From Andreprevotia chitinilytica DSM 18519 (GTDB lineage: Bacteria; Pseudomonadota; Gammaproteobacteria; Burkholderiales; Chitinibacteraceae): a DNA stretch of 64,000 bases. Position 1 is the first letter of the stretch. Every line of letters begins with the position of its first letter. The stretch lies in the NCBI RefSeq assembly GCF_000711875.1, contig NZ_JONM01000005.1, positions 62,001 through 126,000 of the forward strand, in the 5' to 3' direction. Of the stretch, positions 1 through 8,232 are shown in pieces. Below the pieces are notes generated by a model, which ran no database searches, was not told the origin of the DNA, and saw only the letters and a list, made by a program, of their open reading frames with translations. The position numbers and the translations under genes were made by a program.

Positions 1-3000
1 ACGGCCAAGCCAGAAACGCCCAGCCAGCTCGTTGGCGAGGGCTTCGTGCTGCCGGCAACCTGCCTCACGAGCGGCGTCAATGGCTTCGTCATAGGCCTGG
101 ATCGCGTCGCCGCTACGGCCATCGATGCGGGCCAGTTCGGCTTCGATCAGCCGTTGCCGGTGCAGGAAGTTGGCCGGCGCGTGTTCGGCCCAGAGGCGCA
201 GGCGCTCCAGATTAGCGGCGAGCTGGGTGCGGCGGGCTTTGGCGTCTTCGCTCGCGGCGATGATCAGTGCTTGGTAGAAGACGAATTCGGCCTCGGTGAA
301 GACGCCCTTGATATAGCCGAGCAGCGGCATGGCCAGATCGAGCGAGGCTTGGGCTGCATCGAGCCGGCCGGCCAGGTAATGCACGAAGGTGTTGAGGGTG
401 TGATAGAAGGCGAGCGCCGAGTGGCTGCGGTTGGCCGCGCAGCTGCGCAGGAAGTCGGCTTCGGAGATTGAGTCAGTCGATTCCGCCAACCACGCCGGCG
501 TCTCGCCCCGCAGTGCGGCAATCAGGCGGGCCGCCGCCTGCAAGTTGTCGCTGGAGAGCGAATGCTTGGCCTTCTGGGCGAAGCGCAGGTTCGGTTGCAG
601 CTCGGTCAGCAGGGTGTCCAGATATTCGCCTCGATGGAAGCGATTCAAGGTGCGGCCGTAGAACAGGATGTAGCCGACGAACTGGAATTCACCCGACTCC
701 ATGCCGGCGAGCTGGCCCTCGTCATCGAATTGTTCGGCATCGCCGATCGGGTGGCACCAATGGTTGAGGAACATGCTGAGAATCAGGCACGTCTTGCACT
801 TGAGCCCTTGCAGTTGGTAGCGCTCGGCCAAGCGTAGCCCCAGCATGCCGAACGCGTAACCGGTCTCGAAGCGCCCCAGGTTGGCGGCCAGGGTGTTGCC
901 GAAGCTGGCATAGCCCTTGGCTGATTCGGGCACGTTGCCGTGGTGCATCGAGAGCGTGGTCATGCGCGCCAGCACCCAGCTGTAGAGCGGGTAGCGGTTG
1001 GCGAAATAGATGGGCGTGTGCACGGTCATCAACAATTTCATCACCGCGATGGTGTCCGGGTCGCTCATCGTTGGCAGATCGAGCAGCGCCATTGGGGAGC
1101 GCCATGCCAGACCGTTGTCGACATCAGCCAGTTCGGCGGTTAGCGCCATCGGTAGCGCTTCGTCGACGGGGAATTCGATACCGAACAGCCGTAGCGCTTT
1201 GGCGGCGGCAGTGATGGCCTGTTCGTACTGCCCCAGCATGGTGTGCTGGGTGATCAGTTGACCGTAGATCTGTGCTTTATCGCGGTTTGATTCGGCCCGC
1301 TCCCAGACCACCTCGATCAGCCGGGCCGATTCGTCGTAGTCGCCATTGAGGTAATTCAGCTCGGCGGCTTCGTTGTGCAGTGCCAATGCGAGCGGGTAAT
1401 CACGTGACCAATCGCCGCCGCCAACAGCGAAGCCTTCGGCCGAATAGCGCAGGGCGGCAGCAAAGGCGGCAGCCGCCTTGGCCCGGCCGGCGGCTTCCAG
1501 ATTGAGCTGGGCCAGCGCCAGTTGCTCGGCCGGGTCGGTGATCAGCACGCGACCCCGGTTGAGGTGATCGACCAGTTCGAACAGCCGTTCGTGCCGGGTG
1601 GTTGGCGTCATGCTCGCCAGCAGCAAGCGACCGATGCGCAAATGCATCGCCGGCCGGTGTTCATCATCGATCAGGCTGTACGCAGCTTGCTGCACCCGGT
1701 CGTGCAGGAACTTGAAGCTGATGTGTACCAGCGGCGAGGTGGCATCGCTGGTATCTGCCAGCTGCAGGCCGGAGCTGGGCAACAGCAATCCTTCGCGGAT
1801 AGCGGGCAACAGGTCGGCATACGCGGCCGGCAGGGGAACCTTGCTGACTGCTGCCAGTGAATCGAGACCGAAGCGGTTGCCAAGGCAAGCGGCGATCTGC
1901 AGCGCAGCGATGGTTGCCGGCGGCGCGGTGCGCAGTTTGTCGACCAGCAGATCGAGCACGTTGTCGGTGAGATCGGCCTCTTCGATCTTGACGATGTCCC
2001 ATTGCCAGCTTGGTGCGCCGCCTGCCGGGGGTAGCCCGAACCAGATCAGCCCTTGCCGGTACAGAGCCAACAGGAACTGACCAACGAACAGCGGGTTGCC
2101 GGCGGTCTTGGCCTGGATCAGCTTGGCCAGCGGCGTGGCCGCGACCATGCTGCAACGCAGGGTGTCGACGACGTATTGCTTGAGGTGCAGCAGCGCCAAC
2201 GGTTTGAGCGTGATCTGGCGGATGGTCGCGCCTTGCCCGGCAAGGCGGTCGAGTTTGCTGAGCAAGGGGTGATCGTCGGCGACTTCGTTGTCGCGATAAG
2301 CCGCGATCACCAGCAGATGCCGAGTGTTTTCATCGGTCATCAACGTTTCAAGCAGGCTCAGGGTCGCGTTGTCTGCCCATTGCAGGTCGTCGAGAAAGAT
2401 CACCAGCGGATGTTCGGCGCGGCAGAAGACCTGGATGAAGCGTTGAAACACGAGGTTGAAGCGGTTGCGGGCCTCGCGTGGCGGTAGCAGTGGCACGGGC
2501 GGTTGCGGGCCGAGGATCAAGAGCATTTCCGGAATGGCGTCGATGATCACCTGGCCGTTCTGGCGCAATGCATCGGCCAGCAGGGCACGCCATTGCGCCA
2601 GCTGCTCCTCGCGCTCGGTCAACAGCTGGCGGGCCAGTTCCTGAAAGGCATTGGCCAAGGCGCTGTAGGGCGTATTGCGCTGGTATTGGTCGAACTTGCC
2701 GCCAATCAGATAGCCGCGCCGCTGCGTGGCGGGCTTGTAAAGCTCATGCACCAGGCAGGTCTTGCCGATGCCCGCAAAGCCGGCGATCAGCACCAGCTCG
2801 CGCCCGCCCGCGCTGATCTCGTCGAACGCAGTATTCAGCTCGGCCACGGCGGTTTCGCGGCCATAGCGCTTTTGCGGCAACTGGAAGTGGTCGGGGGTAT
2901 CGTCCTGCGCCAGCACGAAATCATCGAGCGCATGTTGGCCGGTCAGTTCGGCAAGGCAGCGATCCAGATCGGCCTTGATGCCCCAGGCGCTCTGGTAGCG

Positions 3001-3756
3001 ATCCTCCGCCATCTTGGCCATCAGCTTGGCGATGATGTCGGCCAGTTGCTGCGGCAGGTCTGGGCGGAGGGCGTTGGCAGGAGTCGGGGTTTGGGTCAGG
3101 TGCTGGTGCACCAGTTCGAGCGCATCGTTGCCGACAAAGGGCAGCCGGCCGGTGAACAGCTCATAGAGCGTGACGCCGAGCGAGTAGAAATCGCTGCGGT
3201 AATCGACCAGCCGGTTCATGCGGCCGGTTTGTTCGGGCGACATATAGGCCAGCGTGCCCTCCAGCGCCGTCAGGCTGCCAATGGCGGGTTCCTCGCGCGA
3301 CAGGATGGAGGAAATGCCGAAGTCGATCAGCTTGAGCTGGCCGTGTAGTGGGTGGAAGACGATATTCGACGGATTGATGTCTTTGTGAATGACATTGCCG
3401 GCATGGATCTCGGCCAGGCCCTCGGCAATCTTCGAGGCAATCGCGAGCAGTTCTGCCACGGACCACTGATGTGTCTTTGCCAGTTTGCTCAGCGATTCGC
3501 CGCCGAAGTCCTCCAGCACCAGCACTGGCCGGTTATCGACATACAGCAGCTCATAGGCCGCAATCAGCCGCGGCCCTTGCAGCTGATGCGTGATTTCAAA
3601 CTCGTGTTTGTAGCGGATCACATCCTGCGGCAGCGGAAATTCGTCCTTGAGCACCTTGAGCACCACGCTGCGCTGCGCGTGCTTTTGCTCGGCGCGGTAG
3701 ACGATGGTGCACCGGCTCTCGTAGATCTTGTCGCGTATGGCAAAGCCTGCAAACAC
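1..3756 (-). CDS. Ser/Thr protein kinase-AAA ATPase (trifunctional signalling kinase), C-terminus cut by window edge
   Basis: Continuous open frame of 1252 codons from a GTG start at 3756 to the left edge. An in-frame TGA lies just upstream and GAGGAG sits 9 nt before the GTG, which fixes the start. The N-terminus is a eukaryotic-type kinase: catalytic loop HKDINPSN near residue 124, an LIDFG metal-binding motif, and an activation segment with GTLAYMSPEQTGR. A P-loop ATPase follows (GFAGIGKT near residue 329, Walker B IFLDDLQWAD near 452), then a long helical TPR-like region. The last residues read LANELAGRFWLGR, a motif that in this family precedes a GAF domain and a histidine kinase, so those probably lie beyond the window. 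Members integrate Ser/Thr phosphorylation with two-component signalling. The true C-terminal domains are not visible. Confidence 0.88.
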   Translation of the reverse strand, partial: MFAGFAIRDKIYESRCTIVYRAEQKHAQRSVVLKVLKDEFPLPQDVIRYKHEFEITHQLQGPRLIAAYELLYVDNRPVLVLEDFGGESLSKLAKTHQWSVAELLAIASKIAEGLAEIHAGNVIHKDINPSNIVFHPLHGQLKLIDFGISSILSREEPAIGSLTALEGTLAYMSPEQTGRMNRLVDYRSDFYSLGVTLYELFTGRLPFVGNDALELVHQHLTQTPTPANALRPDLPQQLADIIAKLMAKMAEDRYQSAWGIKADLDRCLAELTGQHALDDFVLAQDDTPDHFQLPQKRYGRETAVAELNTAFDEISAGGRELVLIAGFAGIGKTCLVHELYKPATQRRGYLIGGKFDQYQRNTPYSALANAFQELARQLLTEREEQLAQWRALLADALRQNGQVIIDAIPEMLLILGPQPPVPLLPPREARNRFNLVFQRFIQVFCRAEHPLVIFLDDLQWADNATLSLLETLMTDENTRHLLVIAAYRDNEVADDHPLLSKLDRLAGQGATIRQITLKPLALLHLKQYVVDTLRCSMVAATPLAKLIQAKTAGNPLFVGQFLLALYRQGLIWFGLPPAGGAPSWQWDIVKIEEADLTDNVLDLLVDKLRTAPPATIAALQIAACLGNRFGLDSLAAVSKVPLPAAYADLLPAIREGLLLPSSGLQLADTSDATSPLVHISFKFLHDRVQQAAYSLIDDEHRPAMHLRIGRLLLASMTPTTRHERLFELVDHLNRGRVLITDPAEQLALAQLNLEAAGRAKAAAAFAAALRYSAEGFAVGGGDWSRDYPLALALHNEAAELNYLNGDYDESARLIEVVWERAESNRDKAQIYGQLITQHTMLGQYEQAITAAAKALRLFGIEFPVDEALPMALTAELADVDNGLAWRSPMALLDLPTMSDPDTIAVMKLLMTVHTPIYFANRYPLYSWVLARMTTLSMHHGNVPESAKGYASFGNTLAANLGRFETGYAFGMLGLRLAERYQLQGLKCKTCLILSMFLNHWCHPIGDAEQFDDEGQLAGMESGEFQFVGYILFYGRTLNRFHRGEYLDTLLTELQPNLRFAQKAKHSLSSDNLQAAARLIAALRGETPAWLAESTDSISEADFLRSCAANRSHSALAFYHTLNTFVHYLAGRLDAAQASLDLAMPLLGYIKGVFTEAEFVFYQALIIAASEDAKARRTQLAANLERLRLWAEHAPANFLHRQRLIEAELARIDGRSGDAIQAYDEAIDAAREAGCRQHEALANELAGRFWLGR

Positions 3757-4097
3757 TTGATCGGGCTCCTCGCTATCCGCCTGGGGTCATCCATCGCGGT
3801 CAAAGCGCAATTGAAACCGGGCCTGTCCGTCTCCTTTGCGCCAAGCACAGGCCTGCCGCCTGCTGGAGAGCAGATGCAATTTGAGTTGTAGACCAGTCTG
3901 GTGCGGTGCAATAGGTGGGGTGTTTGCGTAAGGTGTGCTGCGGGTAGATTGGTGCTGAGTGGAGCGACGCCTGACATTTGTTTGGTAAGCATGGCTGGGC
4001 TTCATTTCATTCAGCCCGGCTTATGCACTATGGTTTCCCGATTTGTTATTAATCGTTTATGATTTTTATCATTATCTGTTATCCAAAGGGTCAATAA
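3757..4097. other. Divergent intergenic region between the giant kinase and the toxin-antitoxin pair
   Basis: 341 bp without a convincing gene; the frames here are short shadows. The left part carries the kinase ribosome binding site. From about 4020 the sequence becomes AT-rich and holds the candidate promoter/operator of the toxin-antitoxin pair. No terminator or repeat family was recognised in the middle part. Confidence 0.6.
4043..4072 (+). promoter_or_regulatory. Candidate promoter and operator of the toxin-antitoxin pair
   Basis: TTGTTA (4043-4048) and TATCAT (4067-4072) are separated by 18 bp and resemble a sigma-70 promoter. The -10 lies in the right arm of the inverted repeat ATGAT-TTTT-ATCAT (4059-4072), so a protein bound there would block transcription. 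Autoregulation is usual for type II modules; the assignment is inference. Confidence 0.35.
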
Positions 4098-4547
4098 ATG
4101 GCAAGCACGATTGATCATGCGACGCTGGAAAAACTCGTTGAGGCTGGCGTGGTGAGTGGGGCGGACGTTATTGGGCAGCCTGGGGGCTGGGGCGTTATCG
4201 TGAAATATGGAACGACTGAGTGTGCCTTGGCGGCCAAGCGCGGTGCCGTGAGGACGTTTCGCAAGTTTGAAACGCTCGTGAACTACCTCAAAGGTCTTGG
4301 CATTGATCAATACAACGTTAACGCTGCCAATTTTGATGCGACAGCGCTCAAGACAACACGGGGCCGACCTGACTCCGCTGCACGAATGCGCAACGCTTTC
4401 GAGGCCGGCACGCACGTGGATTGGATGCAGCAAAAGGTTGCTGAATCGCTGGCGGACCCGCGCCCGAATCTCTCTCATGAACAAGTGATGGCTGGCGTTC
4501 AGGCGGTGATTGATGCCAAGCGCAAGCAGCATGCGGGCAAAGCCTAG
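4098..4547 (+). CDS. Antitoxin-like protein of a ParE/RelE toxin-antitoxin pair
   Basis: 149-residue soluble protein starting at ATG 4098 with AAAGGG 7 nt upstream. The N-terminal part holds GQPGGWGVIVKYG and RGAVRTFRKFETLV, a pattern I associate with small proteins encoded beside ParE/RelE toxins, some annotated as plasmid partition (ParC-type) proteins. The C-terminal third is helical and charged, as expected of a toxin-neutralising tail, and includes LSHEQVMAGVQAVIDAKRKQ. Its last codons overlap the toxin gene, indicating translational coupling. The antitoxin role rests mainly on context. Confidence 0.6.
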   Translation: MASTIDHATLEKLVEAGVVSGADVIGQPGGWGVIVKYGTTECALAAKRGAVRTFRKFETLVNYLKGLGIDQYNVNAANFDATALKTTRGRPDSAARMRNAFEAGTHVDWMQQKVAESLADPRPNLSHEQVMAGVQAVIDAKRKQHAGKA

Positions 4548-4818
4548 GCTGGCGTGGCGGCCGCAAGCACTGGCCGATCTATTGGAAATCATCACCTACA
4601 TCGCGGATGACAATCCCGATGCAGCCCAGGTGCTCAAGGATGAGATTGAGGCCAAGGCTGCGAAGTTGCTCGATCATCCCAAGCTTTACAAAGCTTCGAC
4701 TCGCGTTGCGGGGATGCGTGAGATGGTCGTTGGTGGCAACTACATTGTGCTGTACCGCGAAACGCCAGCGTTGGTGGAGGTCGTCAATGTGGTGCACGCT
4801 CGCAGACGCTGGCCATAA
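4531..4818 (+). CDS. RelE/ParE family toxin
   Basis: 95-residue protein from ATG 4531; an upstream in-frame ATG at 4513 would add six residues. It shows the ParE/RelE plan: an N-terminal PQALADLLEIITYIADDNPDAA helix pair, a basic central turn, and the C-terminal strand GGNYIVLYRETPALVEVVNVVHARRRWP. The final H-x-R-R-x-W segment is typical of the family. Family members either poison DNA gyrase (ParE) or cleave ribosome-bound mRNA (RelE); the sequence alone does not separate these. It overlaps the antitoxin gene by 17 bp and is followed by a strong terminator, so the pair forms a closed two-gene unit. Confidence 0.8.
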   Translation: MRAKPRLAWRPQALADLLEIITYIADDNPDAAQVLKDEIEAKAAKLLDHPKLYKASTRVAGMREMVVGGNYIVLYRETPALVEVVNVVHARRRWP

Positions 4819-4847
4819 GCCGAACTCCTCTGGAAGCATCACTTCTC

Positions 4848-4889
4848 ACCAATAAAAAAACGCGGCATCAGCCGCGTTTTTTTATTGGT
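4848..4889. terminator. Bidirectional rho-independent terminator
   Basis: Perfect 19-bp inverted repeat with an ATCA loop. The GC core CGCGGC/GCCGCG is flanked by an A-tract on one side and a T-tract on the other, so it can terminate both the toxin gene (+) and the last arn gene (-). Confidence 0.9.
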
Positions 4890-4916
4890 GCAACGGGAGC
4901 AAATGCCCGGCAGAAA

Positions 4917-5960
4917 TCAATCCACCAGACCACGCGCCTCGGCAACCTGATCCTTGTACGCATCGAAGATGCCGCGCAATGCGGCTTCCATGGTGGTAGT
5001 CGGAGCCCAGTTGAGGTCGGCCTTGGTGTTGTCGATCTTCGGCACGCGGTTTTGCACGTCCTGGTAGCCCTTGCCGTAGTACTCGCCAGAGGTGGTTTCG
5101 ACCACGTTCACCTTGGCGGCAGACTCGGCGTAGGCCGGGTATTGCTTGGCGAGGTCCAGCATCATCGTCGACAGCTCGCGCACCGAGTAATTGTTGCTCG
5201 GGTTGCCGATGTTGTAGATCTGGCGGGTGGCTTTGCCATCGGCGTTGTCGATGATCTTGACCAGCGCATCGATGCCGTCGTCGATGTAGGTGAAGGCACG
5301 CTTTTGATTGCCGCCGTCGACCAGCTTGATGGTTTCACCGCGCACGATGTGGCCGAGGAATTGGGTGATGACGCGGCTGGAGCCTTCCTTCGGGGTATGG
5401 ATGGAATCGAGGCCGGCGCCGATCCAGTTGAAGGGGCGGAACAGCGTGTAGTCGAGGCCTTCTTGCTGACCGTAAGCGGCGATCACGCGGTCCATCAGTT
5501 GCTTGGAGCAGGCGTAGATCCAGCGCGGCTTGTTGATCGGGCCGTAGACGAGGTTGGAGTTTTCCGGGTCGAATTCGCCGTCTTCGCACATGCCATAGAC
5601 TTCGGATGTCGATGGGAAGACGACGCGTTTCTTGTACTTCACACACCACTTGATGATTGGCAGGTTGGCTTCGAAATCGAGTTCGAACACGCGCAGCGGC
5701 GCTTGCACATAGGTGGCCGGGGTGGCGATGGCAACCAGCGGGAGCACGACGTCGCACTTCTTAACGTGGTATTCGATCCACTCCTGGTTGATGGTGATGT
5801 CGCCTTCGAAGAAGTGGAAACGCGGGTGGTCGAGGAATTCACCGATCTTGTTGGTGAACATGTCCATGCCGAAAACTTCCCAGTCGGTCGTCTCCAGAAT
5901 GCGCTTGGTCAGGTGATGGCCGATGAAGCCGTTCACGCCGAGGATCAGCACTTTTTTCAT
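4917..5960 (-). CDS. arnA: ArnA-type UDP-glucuronate decarboxylase (stand-alone C-terminal half of ArnA)
   Basis: 347-residue NAD-dependent short-chain dehydrogenase/epimerase homologous to the dehydrogenase domain of ArnA. It oxidises and decarboxylates UDP-glucuronic acid to the UDP-4-keto-pentose used for 4-amino-arabinose. Visible features are the Rossmann motif GVNGFIG (8-14), the STSEVYG segment with the catalytic Ser-Glu near 119-120, the YACSK pair (Tyr149, Lys153) and a late NRVPKI arginine. The start is ATG 5960 (MKKVLILG) with AGGAAA upstream; a longer frame to 5996 lacks a binding site. In enterobacteria this domain is fused to the formyltransferase; here it is a separate gene 265 bp downstream. 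Some stand-alone betaproteobacterial homologues also make UDP-xylose, a possible alternative product. Confidence 0.9.
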   Translation of the reverse strand: MKKVLILGVNGFIGHHLTKRILETTDWEVFGMDMFTNKIGEFLDHPRFHFFEGDITINQEWIEYHVKKCDVVLPLVAIATPATYVQAPLRVFELDFEANLPIIKWCVKYKKRVVFPSTSEVYGMCEDGEFDPENSNLVYGPINKPRWIYACSKQLMDRVIAAYGQQEGLDYTLFRPFNWIGAGLDSIHTPKEGSSRVITQFLGHIVRGETIKLVDGGNQKRAFTYIDDGIDALVKIIDNADGKATRQIYNIGNPSNNYSVRELSTMMLDLAKQYPAYAESAAKVNVVETTSGEYYGKGYQDVQNRVPKIDNTKADLNWAPTTTMEAALRGIFDAYKDQVAEARGLVD

Positions 5961-6083
5961 CGCGTTTTCCTTGTAGAAATTGAATCGGCGACACATCCGG
6001 TGCCGCCGATAGCTGGGCGAAATTTTAGCCGAAACGGGGGTGGATCGGCTGATTTATTAGCATGGAATAAGTGTGGAAGCCTA

Positions 6084-6213
6084 TGTAGGAGCGAGCTTGT
6101 GCCCAGCAAGCGTGCGATACCTTGGTATCGCTCAGCGTGGAAATATCCTTGGGGTGCTCGCGATTTGCAGTGGTGAATCTAACAGTGCTATCGCGAGCAA
6201 GCTCGCTCCTACA
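6084..6213. repeat. Interrupted REPIN (inverted REP pair) between the two arnA halves
   Basis: The left arm TGTAGGAGCGAGCTTG (6084-6099) and right arm CAAGCTCGCTCCTACA (6198-6213) are perfect reverse complements. The interior shares TGGTGAAT and CAGTGCTA with the copy at 20841-20913. Compared with that copy, about 57 extra bases (6100-6156) split the left REP; they contain the perfect palindrome GCGATACC-TT-GGTATCGC (6114-6131). The REP core resembles the common Pseudomonas REP family. Confidence 0.85.
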
Positions 6214-6225
6214 GGGGATCACCAG

Positions 6226-7158
6226 TCAGCCCGCCAGCGCGAGCGGATGTGCGCCAAAGTGTGCCGCAAAGCTTGCGGCATCAAGCGCTTCGCCATTCCA
6301 GTTGGCCTCAAGCACTTTCAGCACGCCGCCATCGGCTGCCCGCAACCACAACCGCCCGTCAGCTGCCCACAAGACCGGGCCTTTGGATGCCGGGAGCTTG
6401 GGGGCAGTGGGCACATTGAGCGTGCGCCAGAGCGTGAGGCGTGTGCCGGCGATATCGGTAAACGCACCGGGGTAGGGGCGGGTGACGGCGCGCACCAGGT
6501 TGTGGATTTGCGCGGCGCTTTGCGACCAATCAATGCGGCCATCCTCGGCTTTGCGACCGCCGAAGTAGCCGCCTTGGCTCAAGTCCTGCTGGGTGAGGGT
6601 GGCGGTGCCATCGATCAATGTCGGCAGGCTGCGGTTGAGGCAGATTTCCGCGGCGACCAGCACCTTGTCGAATACTTCCTGCGCGGTGTCGTCCGGCAGG
6701 ATGGGTACGGCTTGCTGATCGACCAGTGGGCCGTTGTCCGGCTTCACGTTCATCACGTGCAAGGTCGCGCCGGCTTCGGTTTCGCCGTGGATCACCGCCC
6801 AGTTGATCGGCACCCGGCCGCGATACTTGGGTAAGAGCGAGCCGTGCATATTGAATGCGCCACGGGTGGGCGCTTCCAGCAGCGGGGCCTTGAGCATGTT
6901 GCGGTAGTAGAACGAGAACAGGAAATCCGGCTGGATGCCGGCGATGCGCTGCTCGATCTCGGGGATGTTGGGGTTGTCCGGCGTGATGAACGGGATGTCG
7001 TAATCGCGGCAGACCTGGGCGACGGACGAGAACCAGATGTTCTCATTCGGGTTGTCCTCGTGCGTGACGACGAGCTTCACGTCCACGCCCTGTGCCAACA
7101 GCACCTTCAGGCAGCGGACGCCGACGTTGTGATAGGCGAAGACGACGGCGCTGGTCAT
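6226..7158 (-). CDS. arnA: ArnA-type UDP-4-amino-arabinose formyltransferase (stand-alone N-terminal half of ArnA)
   Basis: 310 residues with the methionyl-tRNA formyltransferase fold of the ArnA N-domain. It transfers a formyl group from 10-formyl-tetrahydrofolate to UDP-L-Ara4N. The catalytic triad is visible: Asn103 and His105 in AFNMHGSLLPKYRGR, and Asp141 in VKPDNGPLVDQQ. The C-terminal OB-like extension is present (TRLTLWRTLNV). The ATG overlaps the stop of arnC by 4 bp, so translation is coupled. The protein ends where the fused ArnA would continue into the decarboxylase; a repeat element separates the two genes. Confidence 0.93.
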   Translation of the reverse strand: MTSAVVFAYHNVGVRCLKVLLAQGVDVKLVVTHEDNPNENIWFSSVAQVCRDYDIPFITPDNPNIPEIEQRIAGIQPDFLFSFYYRNMLKAPLLEAPTRGAFNMHGSLLPKYRGRVPINWAVIHGETEAGATLHVMNVKPDNGPLVDQQAVPILPDDTAQEVFDKVLVAAEICLNRSLPTLIDGTATLTQQDLSQGGYFGGRKAEDGRIDWSQSAAQIHNLVRAVTRPYPGAFTDIAGTRLTLWRTLNVPTAPKLPASKGPVLWAADGRLWLRAADGGVLKVLEANWNGEALDAASFAAHFGAHPLALAG

Positions 7159-8108
7159 GGCTGGTCGTTCTGTTCGCTACGTTGCAGGATGGCCGAGATC
7201 AGGTAACGCGGTCGCTGGCGCACTTCGTGATAGATGCGGCCGATGTACTCGCCCAACAGGCCGATGCCGAACAGGGCGATACCGATCAGGAAGAAGGCAA
7301 TCGCGAACAGGGTGAACAGACCGCCGACTTCCGGGCCGACGAAGATACGGCGCAGGATCAGCAAGATCACCAATGCGCCGGAGCCGAGCGAAACCAGCAT
7401 GCCCAGCATCGAGAACGCTTGCAGCGGCACGATGGAGAAGCCGGTCATCAAGTCGAAGTTGAGGCGGATCAGGCTGTAGATCGAATACTTGGATTCGCCG
7501 GCATGGCGCTCTTCGTGACCTACGATGACTTCGGTCGGGTGTTGCGAGAACGAATACGCCAGCGCGGGGATGAAGGTATGCAGCTCGGCGCACTGGTTGA
7601 TGGTATCGATGATGCGGCGGCTGTAGGCGCGCAGCATGCAGCCTTGGTCGGTCATCTTGATCTTGGTGAGCTTCTCGCGCAGGTTGTTCATGGCGCGGCT
7701 GGCGACGTGACGCCACCAGGAGTCGTTGCGCTGACGGCGGATCGAACCGACGTAATCGTGGCCCTTGTCCATTTCGTCGAGCAGCGTCTTGATGTCTTCC
7801 GGCGGGTTTTGCAGATCGGCATCGAGCGTGACGACCTGTTCGCCACGTGCGTGCTCGAAGCCGGCGAGGATGGCGCGGTGCTGGCCGAAGTTGCCGTTGA
7901 ACAGGATCACGCGGGTGACATCCGGCCGCTTGTGATACTGGTCGGCGAGCAGGGCCGGTGATTTGTCGCGGCTGCCATCGTTGATGAAGATCACTTCATA
8001 CGTCTTGCCGAGTGCATCCAGGGCCGGGTAGAGGCGGTCGAACAGCGCCTGCAAACCGTCTTCTTCGTTGTAAACGGGGATGACGATGGAAACGATGGGA
8101 GGGGTCAT
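7155..8108 (-). CDS. arnC: Undecaprenyl-phosphate 4-deoxy-4-formamido-L-arabinose transferase ArnC
   Basis: 317-residue GT2 glycosyltransferase that loads formylated Ara4N onto undecaprenyl phosphate at the inner membrane. The N-terminal domain starts with VSIVIPVYNEEDGL and has the metal-binding DAD at 96-98 within TLDADLQNPPED. Two C-terminal membrane hairpins lie at roughly 228-265 and 270-300. I chose ATG 8108 (MTPPIVSIV) over a TTG at 8129, which has no ribosome binding site. The gene overlaps arnA by 4 bp and is separated from arnB by a palindromic repeat. Confidence 0.93.
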   Translation of the reverse strand: MTPPIVSIVIPVYNEEDGLQALFDRLYPALDALGKTYEVIFINDGSRDKSPALLADQYHKRPDVTRVILFNGNFGQHRAILAGFEHARGEQVVTLDADLQNPPEDIKTLLDEMDKGHDYVGSIRRQRNDSWWRHVASRAMNNLREKLTKIKMTDQGCMLRAYSRRIIDTINQCAELHTFIPALAYSFSQHPTEVIVGHEERHAGESKYSIYSLIRLNFDLMTGFSIVPLQAFSMLGMLVSLGSGALVILLILRRIFVGPEVGGLFTLFAIAFFLIGIALFGIGLLGEYIGRIYHEVRQRPRYLISAILQRSEQNDQP

Positions 8109-8141
8109 GGTGCTCAATATTTTGCTCAATCAACAGTAAGG

Positions 8142-8210
8142 TAGGGCGGGTTGGCGTAGCGTAACCCGCTGATCTGATTCCGGCGGGTTACGCTACGCCA
8201 ACCCGCCCTA
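8142..8210. repeat. Palindromic GGCGGGTT/AACCCGCC element between arnB and arnC
   Basis: Perfect 28-bp inverted repeat (8142-8169 and 8183-8210) with a 13-nt loop. The ends are TAGGGCGGGTT and AACCCGCCCTA. Related elements occur at 42858-42947 and 57382-57502, so this is a dispersed family. Inside an operon it would form a strong mRNA hairpin but lacks a T-tract. Confidence 0.9.
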
Positions 8211-8232
8211 AGGCATCAATAACGCGATGTGT

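Noticed and set aside
5052-6176. 374-codon plus-strand frame opposite the decarboxylase gene
   Set aside because: Antisense shadow of the ArnA decarboxylase; no ribosome binding site and no family pattern.
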